Counted from the first letter of the stretch, positions 26,241-35,218 are shown. The stretch is DNA of 64,000 nucleotides from Lachnospiraceae bacterium (GCA_902362715.1 CABIXN010000001.1:601029-665028), one strand, 5' to 3'. Made by a program: numbers and translations. Notes: generated by a model not told the origin, from the sequence alone.

Positions 26241-26726
26241 TTATCTGTTGATATTTAACTTCTTATATACTTCCGGCAGAATCTTCTCCGGAACAAATTT
26301 GGAAATATCACCGCCGTAAGACGCAACTTCTTTGACAATTGTAGAACTTAAATATGCATACTCCAGACTGGTCGTTAAAAATACCGTATCCAGCTTTGGA
26401 TTTACAATCCGGTTTGTCTGGGCAATCTGAAGCTCATATTCAAAATCGGTAACAGCGCGCAGACCACGAATTACAATGCCTGCACCGATTTCATCTGCGT
26501 ATTCTACCAGTAACCCATCAAAAGATGATACAGTTACATTTGGCAAGTGGCTGGTCATATCTTTTATCATACTAACACGTTCATCTGTAGAAAACAACGG
26601 ATTTTTTGCATTATTGCGCAAAACCGCCACATTGAGCTCATCAAAGATTTTGGATGATCTTTCTATTATATCCAGGTGTCCGAAAGTCATAGGATCAAAA
26701 CTTCCGGGATAAATTGCTTTTTTCAT
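26241..26726 (-). CDS. coaD: Phosphopantetheine adenylyltransferase CoaD
   Basis: Adds AMP to 4'-phosphopantetheine in coenzyme A synthesis. 161 residues with the nucleotidyltransferase start [16 protein letters not shown] (HxGH-like TFGH), [16 protein letters not shown] and SSTIVKEVA, all at usual positions. GAGGA precedes the ATG. Between rsmD and the coiled-coil gene, the common Firmicute order. Confidence 0.97.
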   Translation of the reverse strand: MKKAIYPGSFDPMTFGHLDIIERSSKIFDELNVAVLRNNAKNPLFSTDERVSMIKDMTSHLPNVTVSSFDGLLVEYADEIGAGIVIRGLRAVTDFEYELQIAQTNRIVNPKLDTVFLTTSLEYAYLSSTIVKEVASYGGDISKFVPEKILPEVYKKLNINR

Positions 26727-26748
26727 AGGAATTATCCTCTTGCTAACT

Positions 26749-27297
26749 TTACTTTTGTAAAAAAATGTGCTGATTGGTTTTATACTTTTTTTGTTTTACG
26801 ATTCTGTACCCCTCTGCTGTGTATTCTGATAGATCTGTTTCCAGAGAAGTTTCAATAATAATCAGAGAATCTTCATCTATCACAGAAGACTCTTTCAAAT
26901 AGGAAAGAACCTCTTTCTCCAGATTTTGATTATAGGGCGGATCCATATAAACAATATCAAACACATATTTTCGTTCCAGTGTTCTTAAAGCGGATACTGC
27001 ATCCATAACTTTCAGATCACAAAAAGAGTTGAATTTTGTGAAATTAATATTATCCTGGATACATGCAGCCGCCTTCCGGCTGTTTTCCACAAGAACTGCT
27101 TTTGTGGCGCCGCGGCTCACTGCTTCTAGAGCAATACTGCCGCTTCCGGAAAACAGATCCAGAAAATAGCATCCGGGCACTTCTATCTGAATCATATTAA
27201 AAAGTGTTTCTTTGATACGGTCTGTAGTTGGTCTTGTATCTGTTCCCGGAATGGTTTTTAAAGGCATGCTTCGTGCAGTGCCGGCTATAATTCTCAT
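26749..27297 (-). CDS. rsmD: 16S rRNA (guanine(966)-N2)-methyltransferase RsmD
   Basis: Methylates G966 of 16S rRNA using S-adenosylmethionine. 182 residues: [18 protein letters not shown] start, [14 protein letters not shown], the SAM loop [13 protein letters not shown] and the catalytic DPPY in [15 protein letters not shown] precedes the ATG, which overlaps the pncC stop by 4 bases. Confidence 0.96.
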   Translation of the reverse strand: MRIIAGTARSMPLKTIPGTDTRPTTDRIKETLFNMIQIEVPGCYFLDLFSGSGSIALEAVSRGATKAVLVENSRKAAACIQDNINFTKFNSFCDLKVMDAVSALRTLERKYVFDIVYMDPPYNQNLEKEVLSYLKESSVIDEDSLIIIETSLETDLSEYTAEGYRIVKQKKYKTNQHIFLQK

Positions 27298-27797
27298 AAA
27301 TGACCTCCATCTGTTTCACAAACTTCCAAAACAGCGTGGTACAAAAGAGCCAGAGCATCAGTTACTGCCTGGTTTCTGATTTCTGTCCGGCTGCCGGAGT
27401 AATGTTTCTCATATGTTTTTGTGCTGCCTTTGGCATAACATCCAATGTAAACAAGTCCCACAGGCTTTTGTTTTGTGCCTCCGCCGGGGCCTGCTATTCC
27501 TGTGGTAGTTACTGCAAAATCACTGTCAGCAGCTTTTGCGCATCCCTCGGCCATCTCATATGCCGTCTGATGGCTGACAGCCCCATAAGCATTCAGAGTA
27601 TCTTCGGATACGGCCAGCAGACGCTGCTTTGCCTCATTGGAGTAAGTAATGTAGCCTTCTTTATAAACGGCAGATACACCGGGAGCGTTAATCAAAGTAC
27701 CGGCCACTAGCCCTCCGGTGCAGGACTCTGCTGTTGACACGGTCAGATGATGTTTTTCACACAGCTTTGCAATCTTTTCTTCTATCTTAGCTTCCAC
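27294..27797 (-). CDS. pncC: CinA C-terminal domain amidohydrolase (PncC)
   Basis: Stand-alone CinA C-terminal domain, 167 residues, which in studied cases deamidates nicotinamide mononucleotide for NAD recycling. Motifs: VSTAESCTGGLVAGTLINAPGV (20-41) and TTGIAGPGGGTKQKPVGLVYIG. The start codon is GTG overlapping the pgsA stop (TAGTG). The N-terminal molybdopterin-like domain of full CinA is absent. Confidence 0.92.
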   Translation of the reverse strand: MEAKIEEKIAKLCEKHHLTVSTAESCTGGLVAGTLINAPGVSAVYKEGYITYSNEAKQRLLAVSEDTLNAYGAVSHQTAYEMAEGCAKAADSDFAVTTTGIAGPGGGTKQKPVGLVYIGCYAKGSTKTYEKHYSGSRTEIRNQAVTDALALLYHAVLEVCETDGGHL

Positions 27798-28339
27798 TAT
27801 TTCTGCTCCTTTAATACTCCTTTGTTTTTCACAAGATAATCAACCAGTGAAACAATTGTTAATACCAGCGCCAGGTATGTGACAATGACAGCCAGTATCT
27901 GAAAGGGTAAAAATGCAAAATTCAGAATTAAAAGAATAATCATAATCATTTGGGTCACAGTTTTTACTTTTCCCCACATGCTGGCAGCTATCACAATCTG
28001 ATTATCGGCAGCAATCAGACGGAATCCGCTGATAATAAATTCCCTTGCAATAATAATAATTACAATCCAGGAAGCCAGACGGTTTACTTCAATCAGACAA
28101 ATCATGGCAGAACATACCAGCAGCTTGTCCGCTAAGGGATCCATAAATTTTCCGAAGTTTGTTACAAGGTTATACTTTCTTGCAATCTTGCCGTCTAAAA
28201 GATCTGTCAGGCTGGCAGCAACAAAAATAATAAGGGCAATATAATCACCAATTCGTCCCAGGGGCGAAAACAGCATAAAGAATACAAAAAAGGGGATCAG
28301 AACCACCCGGAACATCGTTAGTTTATTTGGTAAATTCAT
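27797..28339 (-). CDS. pgsA: CDP-diacylglycerol-glycerol-3-phosphate 3-phosphatidyltransferase PgsA
   Basis: Makes phosphatidylglycerol phosphate at the membrane. 180 residues with four or more membrane helices and the CDP-alcohol phosphotransferase signature DLLDGKIARKYNLVTNFGKF followed by MDPLAD (DG, AR, G, D, D spacing kept) at about 45-70. Overlaps the rimO stop by 4 bases. Confidence 0.95.
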   Translation of the reverse strand: MNLPNKLTMFRVVLIPFFVFFMLFSPLGRIGDYIALIIFVAASLTDLLDGKIARKYNLVTNFGKFMDPLADKLLVCSAMICLIEVNRLASWIVIIIIAREFIISGFRLIAADNQIVIAASMWGKVKTVTQMIMIILLILNFAFLPFQILAVIVTYLALVLTIVSLVDYLVKNKGVLKEQK

Positions 28340-29661
28340 AGCAATTCTCCTATCAGATCATATTCATAAGCGCCTGTAATCTTTACTCTTGCAAAGTCCC
28401 CGGACATCAGCGTTTCATCCGTCTGAATAAAAACATAGCCGTCAATATCCGGAGCATCTCTGTAGGTTCGTCCGATATAGGCGTTTTCAGAGGTAAGTTC
28501 TCCTTCAATCATCACATCCAGTTGGCGTCCGATCAGGGTCTCATTGGTGTCAAAAATAATTTCTTCCTGAAGCTCCATGACCTCATCTTTCCACTGAGCT
28601 TTCAGTTCTTCGTCTACCTGATCCGGCAAGCCGGCCGCAGGAGTATCTTCTTCTCTGGAGTAAGTAAAAGCTCCCAGTCTGTCAAACTCTGTTTCGTTGA
28701 GAAAATACATCAGCTCTTCATGCTGCTGGCTGGTTTCTCCGGGAAATCCACAGATTAACGTTGTCCGCAGTGCAATATCAGGAATCCGCTGGCGCAATTT
28801 ATAAATAATTTTCAAAATATCTGCTTTACTGGTATGCCTTCCCATTCGCTTTAAAATAGTATCATTGATATGCTGGATGGGCATGTCGATATAATGGCAT
28901 ACTTTTTTATTTCTTTCTATAGCATGAATCAAATCATCGTCGATCTCTTCCGGATAGCAGTATAAAAGCCGGATCCAGTACAGGCCGGATATTTTATTTA
29001 ACCGGTCCAGCAAAGCAGGCAGAGATTTTCTGCCATACAGATCTTTTCCGTAAACCGTCGTTTCCTGAGCCACAAGAATCAGCTCTTTGACGCCTTTTTT
29101 TACAAGGGACTCCGCCTGGTTTACAAGATCTTCTATAGGTATACTGCGGTAATTTCCCCGGATGGATGGAATAATACAGTAGGTACAGTGTTTATCACAT
29201 CCTTCCGCAATTTTCAGATAAGCAGTATGTCCTCCTTTTGTAAGAAGCCGGCTTTCTGCCTTTCGTTTTTCTATATAATTCATGGGATGAAAGGCAGAAA
29301 AGGGCTGTCCGCTTAAAACAGTTTCAATTGCTTTGCAGATATCCTTTGTTGAATTTGTTCCAAGAACGGCATCCACTTCCGGGATTTCGTCCATAATCTC
29401 CTGCTGATATCTCTGGGCCAGACAGCCGCAGACAATCAGTACTTTTAAACTGCCGCTCTTTTTATATTCGGCCATCTGAAGAATGCTTTGAATACTCTCT
29501 TCTTTGGCGTCATGAATAAAACAGCAGGTATTAATAACAATAATATCTGCTTCACTTTCATCATTAGTAAATGCATAGGATGCATCCGTAAGCTGTCCCA
29601 GCATAAATTCAGTATCAACAAGATTTTTGTCACATCCAAGTGAAATAAACAAAATCTTCAT
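28336..29661 (-). CDS. rimO: Ribosomal protein S12 methylthiotransferase RimO
   Basis: Radical SAM methylthiotransferase acting on an Asp of S12. From the ATG at 29661, preceded by GGAGG, the protein is 441 residues: MKILFISLGCDKNLVDTEFM, further UPF0004 cysteines in NTCCFIHDAKEES and VCGCLAQRY, the radical SAM motif CDKHCTYCIIPSIRG, and a C-terminal TRAM domain. The D in CDKN and the missing MiaB extension separate it from miaB, present at 50520-52001. Confidence 0.95.
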   Translation of the reverse strand: MKILFISLGCDKNLVDTEFMLGQLTDASYAFTNDESEADIIVINTCCFIHDAKEESIQSILQMAEYKKSGSLKVLIVCGCLAQRYQQEIMDEIPEVDAVLGTNSTKDICKAIETVLSGQPFSAFHPMNYIEKRKAESRLLTKGGHTAYLKIAEGCDKHCTYCIIPSIRGNYRSIPIEDLVNQAESLVKKGVKELILVAQETTVYGKDLYGRKSLPALLDRLNKISGLYWIRLLYCYPEEIDDDLIHAIERNKKVCHYIDMPIQHINDTILKRMGRHTSKADILKIIYKLRQRIPDIALRTTLICGFPGETSQQHEELMYFLNETEFDRLGAFTYSREEDTPAAGLPDQVDEELKAQWKDEVMELQEEIIFDTNETLIGRQLDVMIEGELTSENAYIGRTYRDAPDIDGYVFIQTDETLMSGDFARVKITGAYEYDLIGELL

Positions 29662-29682
29662 ATTTCCTCCAGAATGAAACAG

Positions 29683-29709
29683 CTGTCTCAAGTATACACT
29701 TTGAGACAG
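29683..29709 (-). terminator. Hairpin between rpoZ and rimO
   Basis: CTGTCTCAA and TTGAGACAG form a perfect 9-bp stem with a 9-base loop. On the minus strand only CTGTTTC follows, so termination is probably weak and some transcription can pass into rimO. The stem sequence resembles the hairpin behind ruvB. Confidence 0.5.
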
Positions 29710-29722
29710 CGGAATCTATCAA

Positions 29723-29980
29723 TTAAAATTCTTCTTCTGTATTCGTATCGTCTTCACCAAGGATTTTTACATCACCGCTGTATAATTCTTCTACAGCAAT
29801 AGACAATGGTTTTTTACCTGCCGCATTGCTGACATAAGGTTCTGCCCCTCCGATAATCTGACGTGCTCGTTTTGCAGTAGCAATAACAATGGAATACCGG
29901 CTGTTAATTACCGGTTCATCGCCCAGTTCTACCTCATTATTTACTTTTTGCATCAGTTCTGTGTAGGATGGATGGATCAT
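29723..29980 (-). CDS. rpoZ: RNA polymerase omega subunit RpoZ
   Basis: 85-residue omega subunit, which helps assemble RNA polymerase. It starts MIHPSYTELMQKVNNEVELG, with SRYSIVIATAKRARQII at about 26-42, the conserved core. Follows gmk with a 4-base overlap, as in the Bacillus gmk-rpoZ order. The acidic tail is typical. Confidence 0.93.
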   Translation of the reverse strand: MIHPSYTELMQKVNNEVELGDEPVINSRYSIVIATAKRARQIIGGAEPYVSNAAGKKPLSIAVEELYSGDVKILGEDDTNTEEEF

Positions 29981-30618
29981 AAATGTTCTCCTTTCGAAAC
30001 TATATTTAAATCATTTCTGATCTGATCAATAATAGAAATATTTTGGGCCATTTTGCATTTTTCGCTCTGAATAATATGATGAATCTGTTTTACGCATACC
30101 TGAAGATCATCATTAATAATCAGATAATCATATGCTTCGCAGCCGTCGGCTTCCTCAATGGCTCTGTTTAAACGGGAAGCAATTACTTCATCTGTCTCCG
30201 TTCCCCGGTCTTTCAGACGTTTCTTTAAAACCTCTGCCGACGGCGGGGTCACAAACAGCAGCAGCGCATCCGGAACAAGTTTTTTTACTTGAAGTGCTCC
30301 CTGGATTTCTATTTCAAGAATTACGTTTCTGCCCCGGTTTAACTGCTCTTCCACATATTTTTTAGGAGTGCCGTAATAATTGTCTACATATCTGGCATAT
30401 TCAAGAAACGCATTTTCCTGTATCATCTGTTCAAATTCTTCTGTGCTCAGGAAAAAATAGTGCTGACCGTTTACTTCTCCCTCTCTGGGGCCGCGGGTAG
30501 TTGCTGAAACAGACAACGCATATTCATCTTGAAATTGTTCTAGAAGCAGTTTGGTAATGGTACCCTTTCCGGAACCGGAAAAGCCTGACATAATAATCAG
30601 TTTTCCTTTTTGATTCAT
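29977..30618 (-). CDS. gmk: Guanylate kinase Gmk
   Basis: Phosphorylates GMP to GDP. 213 residues: P-loop GFSGSGKGTI at 12-21, the GMP-binding TTRGPREGEVNGQHYFF and LEIEIQGALQVKK. AAGGGAAA precedes the ATG. It lies between remA and rpoZ in the conserved operon. Confidence 0.97.
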   Translation of the reverse strand: MNQKGKLIIMSGFSGSGKGTITKLLLEQFQDEYALSVSATTRGPREGEVNGQHYFFLSTEEFEQMIQENAFLEYARYVDNYYGTPKKYVEEQLNRGRNVILEIEIQGALQVKKLVPDALLLFVTPPSAEVLKKRLKDRGTETDEVIASRLNRAIEEADGCEAYDYLIINDDLQVCVKQIHHIIQSEKCKMAQNISIIDQIRNDLNIVSKGEHL

Positions 30619-30619
30619 G

Positions 30620-30880
30620 TTATTTCCCTTCTTCCGTTAAATCTTTTCCCTGAAATCTACCTGCTAAGGTATCCGGCTGCAGTGCAGATAATATAATGTG
30701 ACTGCTTTCCGTCAGAATTACACTTTTTGTGCGTCTTCCCTGAGTTGCATCTACAATCCTGTCATCTTCTTTTGCCCGCTGCACCATTCGTTTGGCCGGA
30801 GCGGAATCAGGGCTGATAATTGTAATAATTTTATCTGTATTGACAACATTGCCAAAACCAATATTCATTAAACCTGCCAT
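30620..30880 (-). CDS. remA: RemA/DUF370 family DNA-binding regulator
   Basis: 86-residue protein of the RemA family, in Bacillus an activator of biofilm matrix and osmoprotection genes. Key stretches: LMNIGFGNVVNTDKIITIISPDSAP, RRTKSVILTESSHIILSALQP. Located between yicC and gmk, its conserved place. The regulated genes in this organism are unknown. Confidence 0.92.
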   Translation of the reverse strand: MAGLMNIGFGNVVNTDKIITIISPDSAPAKRMVQRAKEDDRIVDATQGRRTKSVILTESSHIILSALQPDTLAGRFQGKDLTEEGK

Positions 30881-30889
30881 ATGCTGTCC

Positions 30890-31768
30890 TTATTCTATAT
30901 TCTGAATCTGTTCTCTTACTTTTTCAATTTCTGTTTTCAGTGCAATTGCCAGATTTGACACTTCTAGATCATTTGCCTTAGACAGAATGGTATTTGCCTC
31001 CCTGTTCATTTCCTGGGCAATAAAATCCAGCTTTCGTCCAATGCTTCCGGTCATATTCAGAGTTTCCTTTGTAGTCTGAATATGGCTTTTTAAGCGGACA
31101 GTTTCCTCATCTGTACATATTTTATCCGCAAACAGCACCACTTCTGCTGCAAGGCGCGATTCCTCAATCTGGGTATCCCCAAGAAGCTCCTGTACTTTCT
31201 CCTCCAGCTTCTGCCGGTATTCAGCCAGTATCCTGGGGGAACGCGCTTCTACTTTGTCCACATTGACAAGCATCTGGTCCAGTTTCTGATTCAAATCCCG
31301 GTACAGATTTTCTCCCTCTGTTTCTCTTGCAGTAATAAACTGACAGCAGGCCTCTTGAATGGCTGTTTCAAGATACGGCCACAGCGCTTTTTCATCTGAT
31401 GGCTGTTCTTCCATGGAAAGAACTTCCGGATATCTGGAAAGGGTACTGGTATGAATGTCATTTTCCAGTTTGAATTCTTCGGCCATACTGTTTAAATGCC
31501 GGAGATATTCAGCGGCAAGTTCCCGGTTATATTTGACGGTAACACAGCTTTCTGCCAGATTTTCATAGGAAATGTAAAGATCTACTTTTCCCCGCTGAAT
31601 TTTTTCTTTCAGAAGCGAACGGATGGCCGCCTCAAAAAAATTCAATTTTTTCGGCATCTTGATATTCAAATCCAGATACCGGTTATTAACAGATTTCATT
31701 TCCACTGTCAGCTTAAGCTTCTCATGGTTAAGTTCACAGCGGCCAAAACCGGTCATACTTTTTATCAT
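30890..31768 (-). CDS. yicC: YicC family protein (stress-induced endoribonuclease family)
   Basis: 292 residues from the ATG at 31768, 5 bases after GGAGG. Begins MIKSMTGFGR, the family hallmark, with SVNNRYLDLNIKMPK, and ends in a conserved C-terminal domain (LDFIAQEMNREANTILSKAND). Relatives were shown to degrade small RNAs. First gene of the yicC-remA-gmk-rpoZ operon, under the promoter at 31833-31861. Confidence 0.93.
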   Translation of the reverse strand: MIKSMTGFGRCELNHEKLKLTVEMKSVNNRYLDLNIKMPKKLNFFEAAIRSLLKEKIQRGKVDLYISYENLAESCVTVKYNRELAAEYLRHLNSMAEEFKLENDIHTSTLSRYPEVLSMEEQPSDEKALWPYLETAIQEACCQFITARETEGENLYRDLNQKLDQMLVNVDKVEARSPRILAEYRQKLEEKVQELLGDTQIEESRLAAEVVLFADKICTDEETVRLKSHIQTTKETLNMTGSIGRKLDFIAQEMNREANTILSKANDLEVSNLAIALKTEIEKVREQIQNIE

Positions 31769-31832
31769 AGATTCCTCCATTCATATGCATTGCATCTCCT
31801 GGAACCGGACATTCTGAATGCATGATAATGGT

Positions 31833-31861
31833 ATTATAAAAGGTTTTTCCAAGGAAGTCAA
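31833..31861 (-). promoter_or_regulatory. Sigma-A promoter of the yicC-remA-gmk-rpoZ operon
   Basis: Minus-strand TTGACT (31856-31861), 17 bases, TATAAT (31833-31838). It is divergent from, and within 10 bases of, the rqcH promoter -35 box. Confidence 0.85.
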
Positions 31862-31870
31862 ATCACATTC

Positions 31871-31899
31871 TTGGTTTTTTGGGAAAAATCAGTTATACT
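31871..31899 (+). promoter_or_regulatory. Sigma-A promoter of rqcH with a palindrome over the -10
   Basis: TTGGTT (31871-31876), 17 bases, TATACT (31894-31899). The -10 box is enclosed by the inverted repeat ATCAGTT-6-AACTGAT (31888-31907), which could be an operator or simply form a 5' hairpin in the transcript. Confidence 0.7.
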
Positions 31900-31935
31900 A
31901 AACTGATATGTAAATCAAAATCGGAGGAATGAATT

Positions 31936-33681
31936 ATGGCTTTGGATGGCATTGTAATATCCAATTTAATATATGATCTTAATCAGTTTGCTTCCGGCGG
32001 CAGAATCAGCAAAATTGCCCAGCCAGAAACAGACGAGCTTTTACTGACACTGAAAGGTCACAATGGACAAAAGCGGCTGCTGATTTCAGCCAGCGCTTCT
32101 CTTCCGCTGATGTACCTTACTGATAAAAATAAACCCAGTCCTATGACTGCGCCCAATTTCTGTATGCTTTTGCGCAAACATATTGCAAATGGCAGAATTA
32201 CAAAGATTTATCAGCCGGGTTTAGAGCGGATCGTTGTTTTTGAGATTGAGCATCTGGATGATCTTGGAGATCTGCGGCACAAAAAGCTTATTGCAGAGCT
32301 TATGGGAAAACACAGCAATATTATTTTTTGCGATGAACAGGATAAAATCATTGACAGTATCAAACATATTTCCGCACAGGTAAGCTCCGTCCGGGAAGTG
32401 CTTCCCGGCAGAACCTATTTTATTCCCAACACGGCTCAAAAAGAGGATCCTCTGACCTGTGATGAAACATCTTTCTGCCAGTTGATTTTATCAAAGCCCA
32501 TGACACTCTCAAAAACGCTCTACACTTCTTACACCGGAATCAGTCCGCTGATTGCAAATGAGATCTGTTACCGCTGCAAGCTGGACGGAGATCAGCCTGC
32601 TGCATCCTGCAATGAGGCAGAAATCCGACAGCTTTATATCTCCTTTTGTGCAGTTTTAAGTTGTGTATCCAGTCACACCTATGCGCCCTGCATCATCAAG
32701 CGAGGAAAGGAGCCTGTGGAATTTTCCTCTGTGGCATTAAAGGAATATAGTGACCTTGCCAGTGTTTCCTGCGATTCTATATCAGAGGTTTTAGAAACCT
32801 TTTACGCAGAAAAAAATATTTTTACAAGAATCAGGCAGAAGTCCTCTGACTTAAGAAGAATTGTTACCACTGCATTAGAGCGGAATCGAAAGAAATATGC
32901 ACTGCAGCAAAAACAGATGCAGGATACCGAAAAAAGGGAAAAATACAGAATTTATGGTGAAATGCTTCATACTTACGGTTATGGAGTGGAACCAGAAGCA
33001 AAAGAACTAGTATGTGAAAACTACTATGACAATAATAAAGAAATCAAAGTTCCTCTGGATCCGGCACTTTCTCCGGCAGAAAATGCCGGCAGATATTTTG
33101 AACGCTATAATAAGCTGAAAAGGACCAGCGAGGCTTTAACAAAATTACTTGTAGAAACAAAAAGCGATATCGAACATTTAGAATCCATTGCTACTGCCCT
33201 TGATCTTGCAGTGTCAGAATCTGACCTGGCACAGATTAAAGAAGAGCTTGTGGAATATGGATACATCAAACGAAAATCCGGTCAGAAAAAATCAGGGAAA
33301 AAAAACCGCCCATATCATTATCAGACACAGGACGGTTATGACATTTATGTGGGAAAAAATAATTTTCAGAATGATGAATTAACCTTTAAATTTGCAGAAG
33401 GAAATGACTGGTGGTTTCATGCAAAAGGAATGCCGGGATCACATGTCATTGTAAAAACGAAAACCGGCGATCTGCCGGATCATGTATTTGAAGATGCCGG
33501 ACGTCTGGCAGCTTACTACTCAAAGGGACGGGACAGTGATAAAGTGGAGATAGATTATCTGCAGAAAAAAAATGTGAAAAAACCAAATAAAAGCAAGCCG
33601 GGGTTTGTAGTTTACTATACAAACTATTCTCTTACTATGGAACCGGATATCAGCGCGCTGAAGCTGATTTCTGAATCATAA
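31936..33681 (+). CDS. rqcH: RqcH / NFACT family protein (fibronectin-binding protein FbpA-like)
   Basis: Bacterial Rqc2 homologue: binds split 50S subunits carrying stalled peptides and directs C-terminal alanine tailing. 581 residues: NFACT-N domain (MALDGIVISNLIYDL; GRISKIAQPETDELLLTL), central coiled coil (about 290-430), and NFACT-R domain with DIYVGKNNFQNDELTF and DWWFHAKGMPGSHVIVK. Older annotation as a surface adhesin is less likely since there is no signal peptide. GGAGG lies before the ATG. Transcribed alone. Confidence 0.93.
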   Translation: MALDGIVISNLIYDLNQFASGGRISKIAQPETDELLLTLKGHNGQKRLLISASASLPLMYLTDKNKPSPMTAPNFCMLLRKHIANGRITKIYQPGLERIVVFEIEHLDDLGDLRHKKLIAELMGKHSNIIFCDEQDKIIDSIKHISAQVSSVREVLPGRTYFIPNTAQKEDPLTCDETSFCQLILSKPMTLSKTLYTSYTGISPLIANEICYRCKLDGDQPAASCNEAEIRQLYISFCAVLSCVSSHTYAPCIIKRGKEPVEFSSVALKEYSDLASVSCDSISEVLETFYAEKNIFTRIRQKSSDLRRIVTTALERNRKKYALQQKQMQDTEKREKYRIYGEMLHTYGYGVEPEAKELVCENYYDNNKEIKVPLDPALSPAENAGRYFERYNKLKRTSEALTKLLVETKSDIEHLESIATALDLAVSESDLAQIKEELVEYGYIKRKSGQKKSGKKNRPYHYQTQDGYDIYVGKNNFQNDELTFKFAEGNDWWFHAKGMPGSHVIVKTKTGDLPDHVFEDAGRLAAYYSKGRDSDKVEIDYLQKKNVKKPNKSKPGFVVYYTNYSLTMEPDISALKLISES

Positions 33682-33709
33682 ACAATTCTCGGCTGCTAAA
33701 ACAAAAGAA

Positions 33710-33746
33710 CCTTACAGCTGCGCCATATTATCACACAGCTGTAAGG
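33710..33746. terminator. Bidirectional terminator between rqcH and the LysR gene
   Basis: CCTTACAGCTG (33710-33720) and CAGCTGTAAGG (33736-33746) make an 11-bp stem, with CTTTTC on the plus side and TTCTTTTG on the minus side. The two genes converge on it. Confidence 0.8.
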
Positions 33747-33784
33747 CTTTTCGGTTTTGAAAACTTCAGTTACTTTCCGGTATT

Positions 33785-34708
33785 TTAAATTTCACAGCAT
33801 TCTCCGTGAAAATCTGCTTCTCTGACATTAAATTCGTCCCGAATCAGCTGCAGAATGGGGGTTATGTTAGGATTAGGAGAATCCTTATGATAAAAACATG
33901 CCGTCTGAAATCTAAAATCTTTTCCGGGAACGTCAAAATATTTAAACTTTGCAGTATGAGAATCATGAAACGCTTTTGGAAACACAGCGAATCCTTCTGC
34001 CTGGGACAGCATAGTAAGCAGTGTTATAAAGTTGGGGACCGTTACCACTTCCCTGCAGGGAATATGATAATAAAATCCGTCATTTCCTACTTCCTTTTTA
34101 TAAGGTGCATTGTGATCCATTTTCAAAAATGTCTCTTTTTTCATATCTTCTTCTGTAATCTCATCTTTTACTGCCCAGGGATGATACAGTGATACAACAA
34201 TCTGAGCGGGAACTGTATGAAACACCAGCTTATGGCAGCTGCCCCAGTCCTCCTCTTCATGGGCATTGGTAAATGCCAGATCCAGTTTCCCCTCCATCAT
34301 ATCTTTTTGAATATCAAATAGCTCCATCATTTTAAGCTCAATATGACTATTGGGTACATTTGCCAGAATCAGTGTCAGTATAGGGGTAATAAACTCTTCC
34401 TTTGGAAGGGCCGAAAAAATTCCAACTCTTACCTTTCCGGTTAACACTTCTCCGGCTTTTCTAATTTCAGAAACCGCCAGCTTCAGTTCTTTGTCTATCT
34501 GGCCAAACTTATTTTCAGCCAGAACTCCAAGCTCTGTCAGATGCACATTTCTGGTTGACCGTTCAAACAATTTTACACCAAGCTCCTCTTCTAACAGCGA
34601 GATCTGTTTGGTTAAAGCCTGGGGGGAAATATACATTTCTTTAGCTGCTTTTGAAAAATTCTGGGTTTTGGCTGCTTTTAAAAAGTATTTAATTCGTTGA
34701 TATTCCAC
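33785..34708 (-). CDS. LysR family transcriptional regulator
   Basis: 307 residues from a GTG at 34708 preceded by AAAGGGGG; the longer frame adds residues with no support. The N-terminal winged helix is clear (VEYQRIKYFLKAAKTQNFSK, then ISPQALTKQISLLEEELG; FERSTRNVHLTELG). The C-terminal two-lobe effector domain covers about 90-300. No divergent partner gene is next to it, so the target and ligand cannot be guessed. Confidence 0.92.
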   Translation of the reverse strand: MEYQRIKYFLKAAKTQNFSKAAKEMYISPQALTKQISLLEEELGVKLFERSTRNVHLTELGVLAENKFGQIDKELKLAVSEIRKAGEVLTGKVRVGIFSALPKEEFITPILTLILANVPNSHIELKMMELFDIQKDMMEGKLDLAFTNAHEEEDWGSCHKLVFHTVPAQIVVSLYHPWAVKDEITEEDMKKETFLKMDHNAPYKKEVGNDGFYYHIPCREVVTVPNFITLLTMLSQAEGFAVFPKAFHDSHTAKFKYFDVPGKDFRFQTACFYHKDSPNPNITPILQLIRDEFNVREADFHGECCEI

Positions 34709-34805
34709 AAAATACGCCCCCTTTCCAAAAAGAATCATTTCTTTTCCGCTTCTATAAATATTGTAACAGGAAACCCACACTGCCGCCAGAAGATTTTCTT
34801 ACACT

Positions 34806-34960
34806 AAAAAAGAATCCTGCCACGGCAGAATTCTCCGCCTGCGGCGGGTCGCTTTTGCGACATGATTCCACTCCGCCGCAGTGCGATCATCAGCGGAGCG
34901 TTTTTTGCTCTATAGGAATCGGCACTTTTCGGCTTTATCACAACATGGTATTTCCTATAG
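34806..34960 (-). repeat. Multi-hairpin post-terminator repeat, copy 1
   Basis: Read on the minus strand after the spore-protein terminator: a hairpin with arms CTATAGGAA/TTCCTATAG and a 33-base loop (34910-34960), then GC-rich stems (CTCCGC/GCGGAG; GTCGC/GCGAC at 34848-34861; CCGCC-GCA-GGCGG at 34835-34847), then a last stem AGAATTCTGCC/GGCAGGATTCT with a T run. Closely matches 63631-63792 and, in part, 39887-39997. Short frames seen in it (MSQKRPAAG) are not real genes. Confidence 0.85.
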
Positions 34961-34963
34961 CGT

Positions 34964-34992
34964 AAAAAAACAGAACGGACGCATCCGCTCTG
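34964..34992 (-). terminator. Terminator of the small acid-soluble spore protein gene
   Basis: CAGAGCGGA-TGCG-TCCGTTCTG on the minus strand (34971-34992), with one G-U pair, followed by seven T (34964-34970). It stands 19 bases past the stop codon and directly before repeat copy 1. Confidence 0.85.
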
Positions 34993-35011
34993 CTTTTTAC
35001 TCATAGTTTTT

Positions 35012-35218
35012 TTATCTGTCAGCCATCTGACGTTCCTGTGCTTCGATCATCTTCTTTACCATATACCCCCCAACAGAACCATTCTGACGGGAAGTAAGGT
35101 CACCATTGTATCCTTCTTTTAAAGGAACACCGATTTCGTTCGCTACTTCATATTTGAATTTGTTTAAAGCAGCCTTTGCTTCAGGGACAGATGCTTTATT
35201 TGTAGATTTTCCTGACAT
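35012..35218 (-). CDS. Alpha/beta-type small acid-soluble spore protein
   Basis: 68-residue SASP that coats and protects DNA in the dormant spore. Signature regions: KYEVANEIGVPLKEGYNGDLTS (the germination protease GPR would cut in the YEVANE region) and NGSVGGYMVKKMIE. AGGAGG precedes the ATG. Shows the organism makes spores. Expected to be read by the forespore sigma factor SigG; no confident promoter was recognised upstream (35219-35331). Confidence 0.95.
   Translation of the reverse strand: MSGKSTNKASVPEAKAALNKFKYEVANEIGVPLKEGYNGDLTSRQNGSVGGYMVKKMIEAQERQMADR

Noticed and set aside
34804..35004. Small ORF (66 residues, containing MSQKRPAAG)
   Set aside because: It lies wholly in repeat copy 1 and the spore-protein terminator; a similar frame appears in copy 2 only because the DNA repeat is shared. 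No ribosome site of its own.
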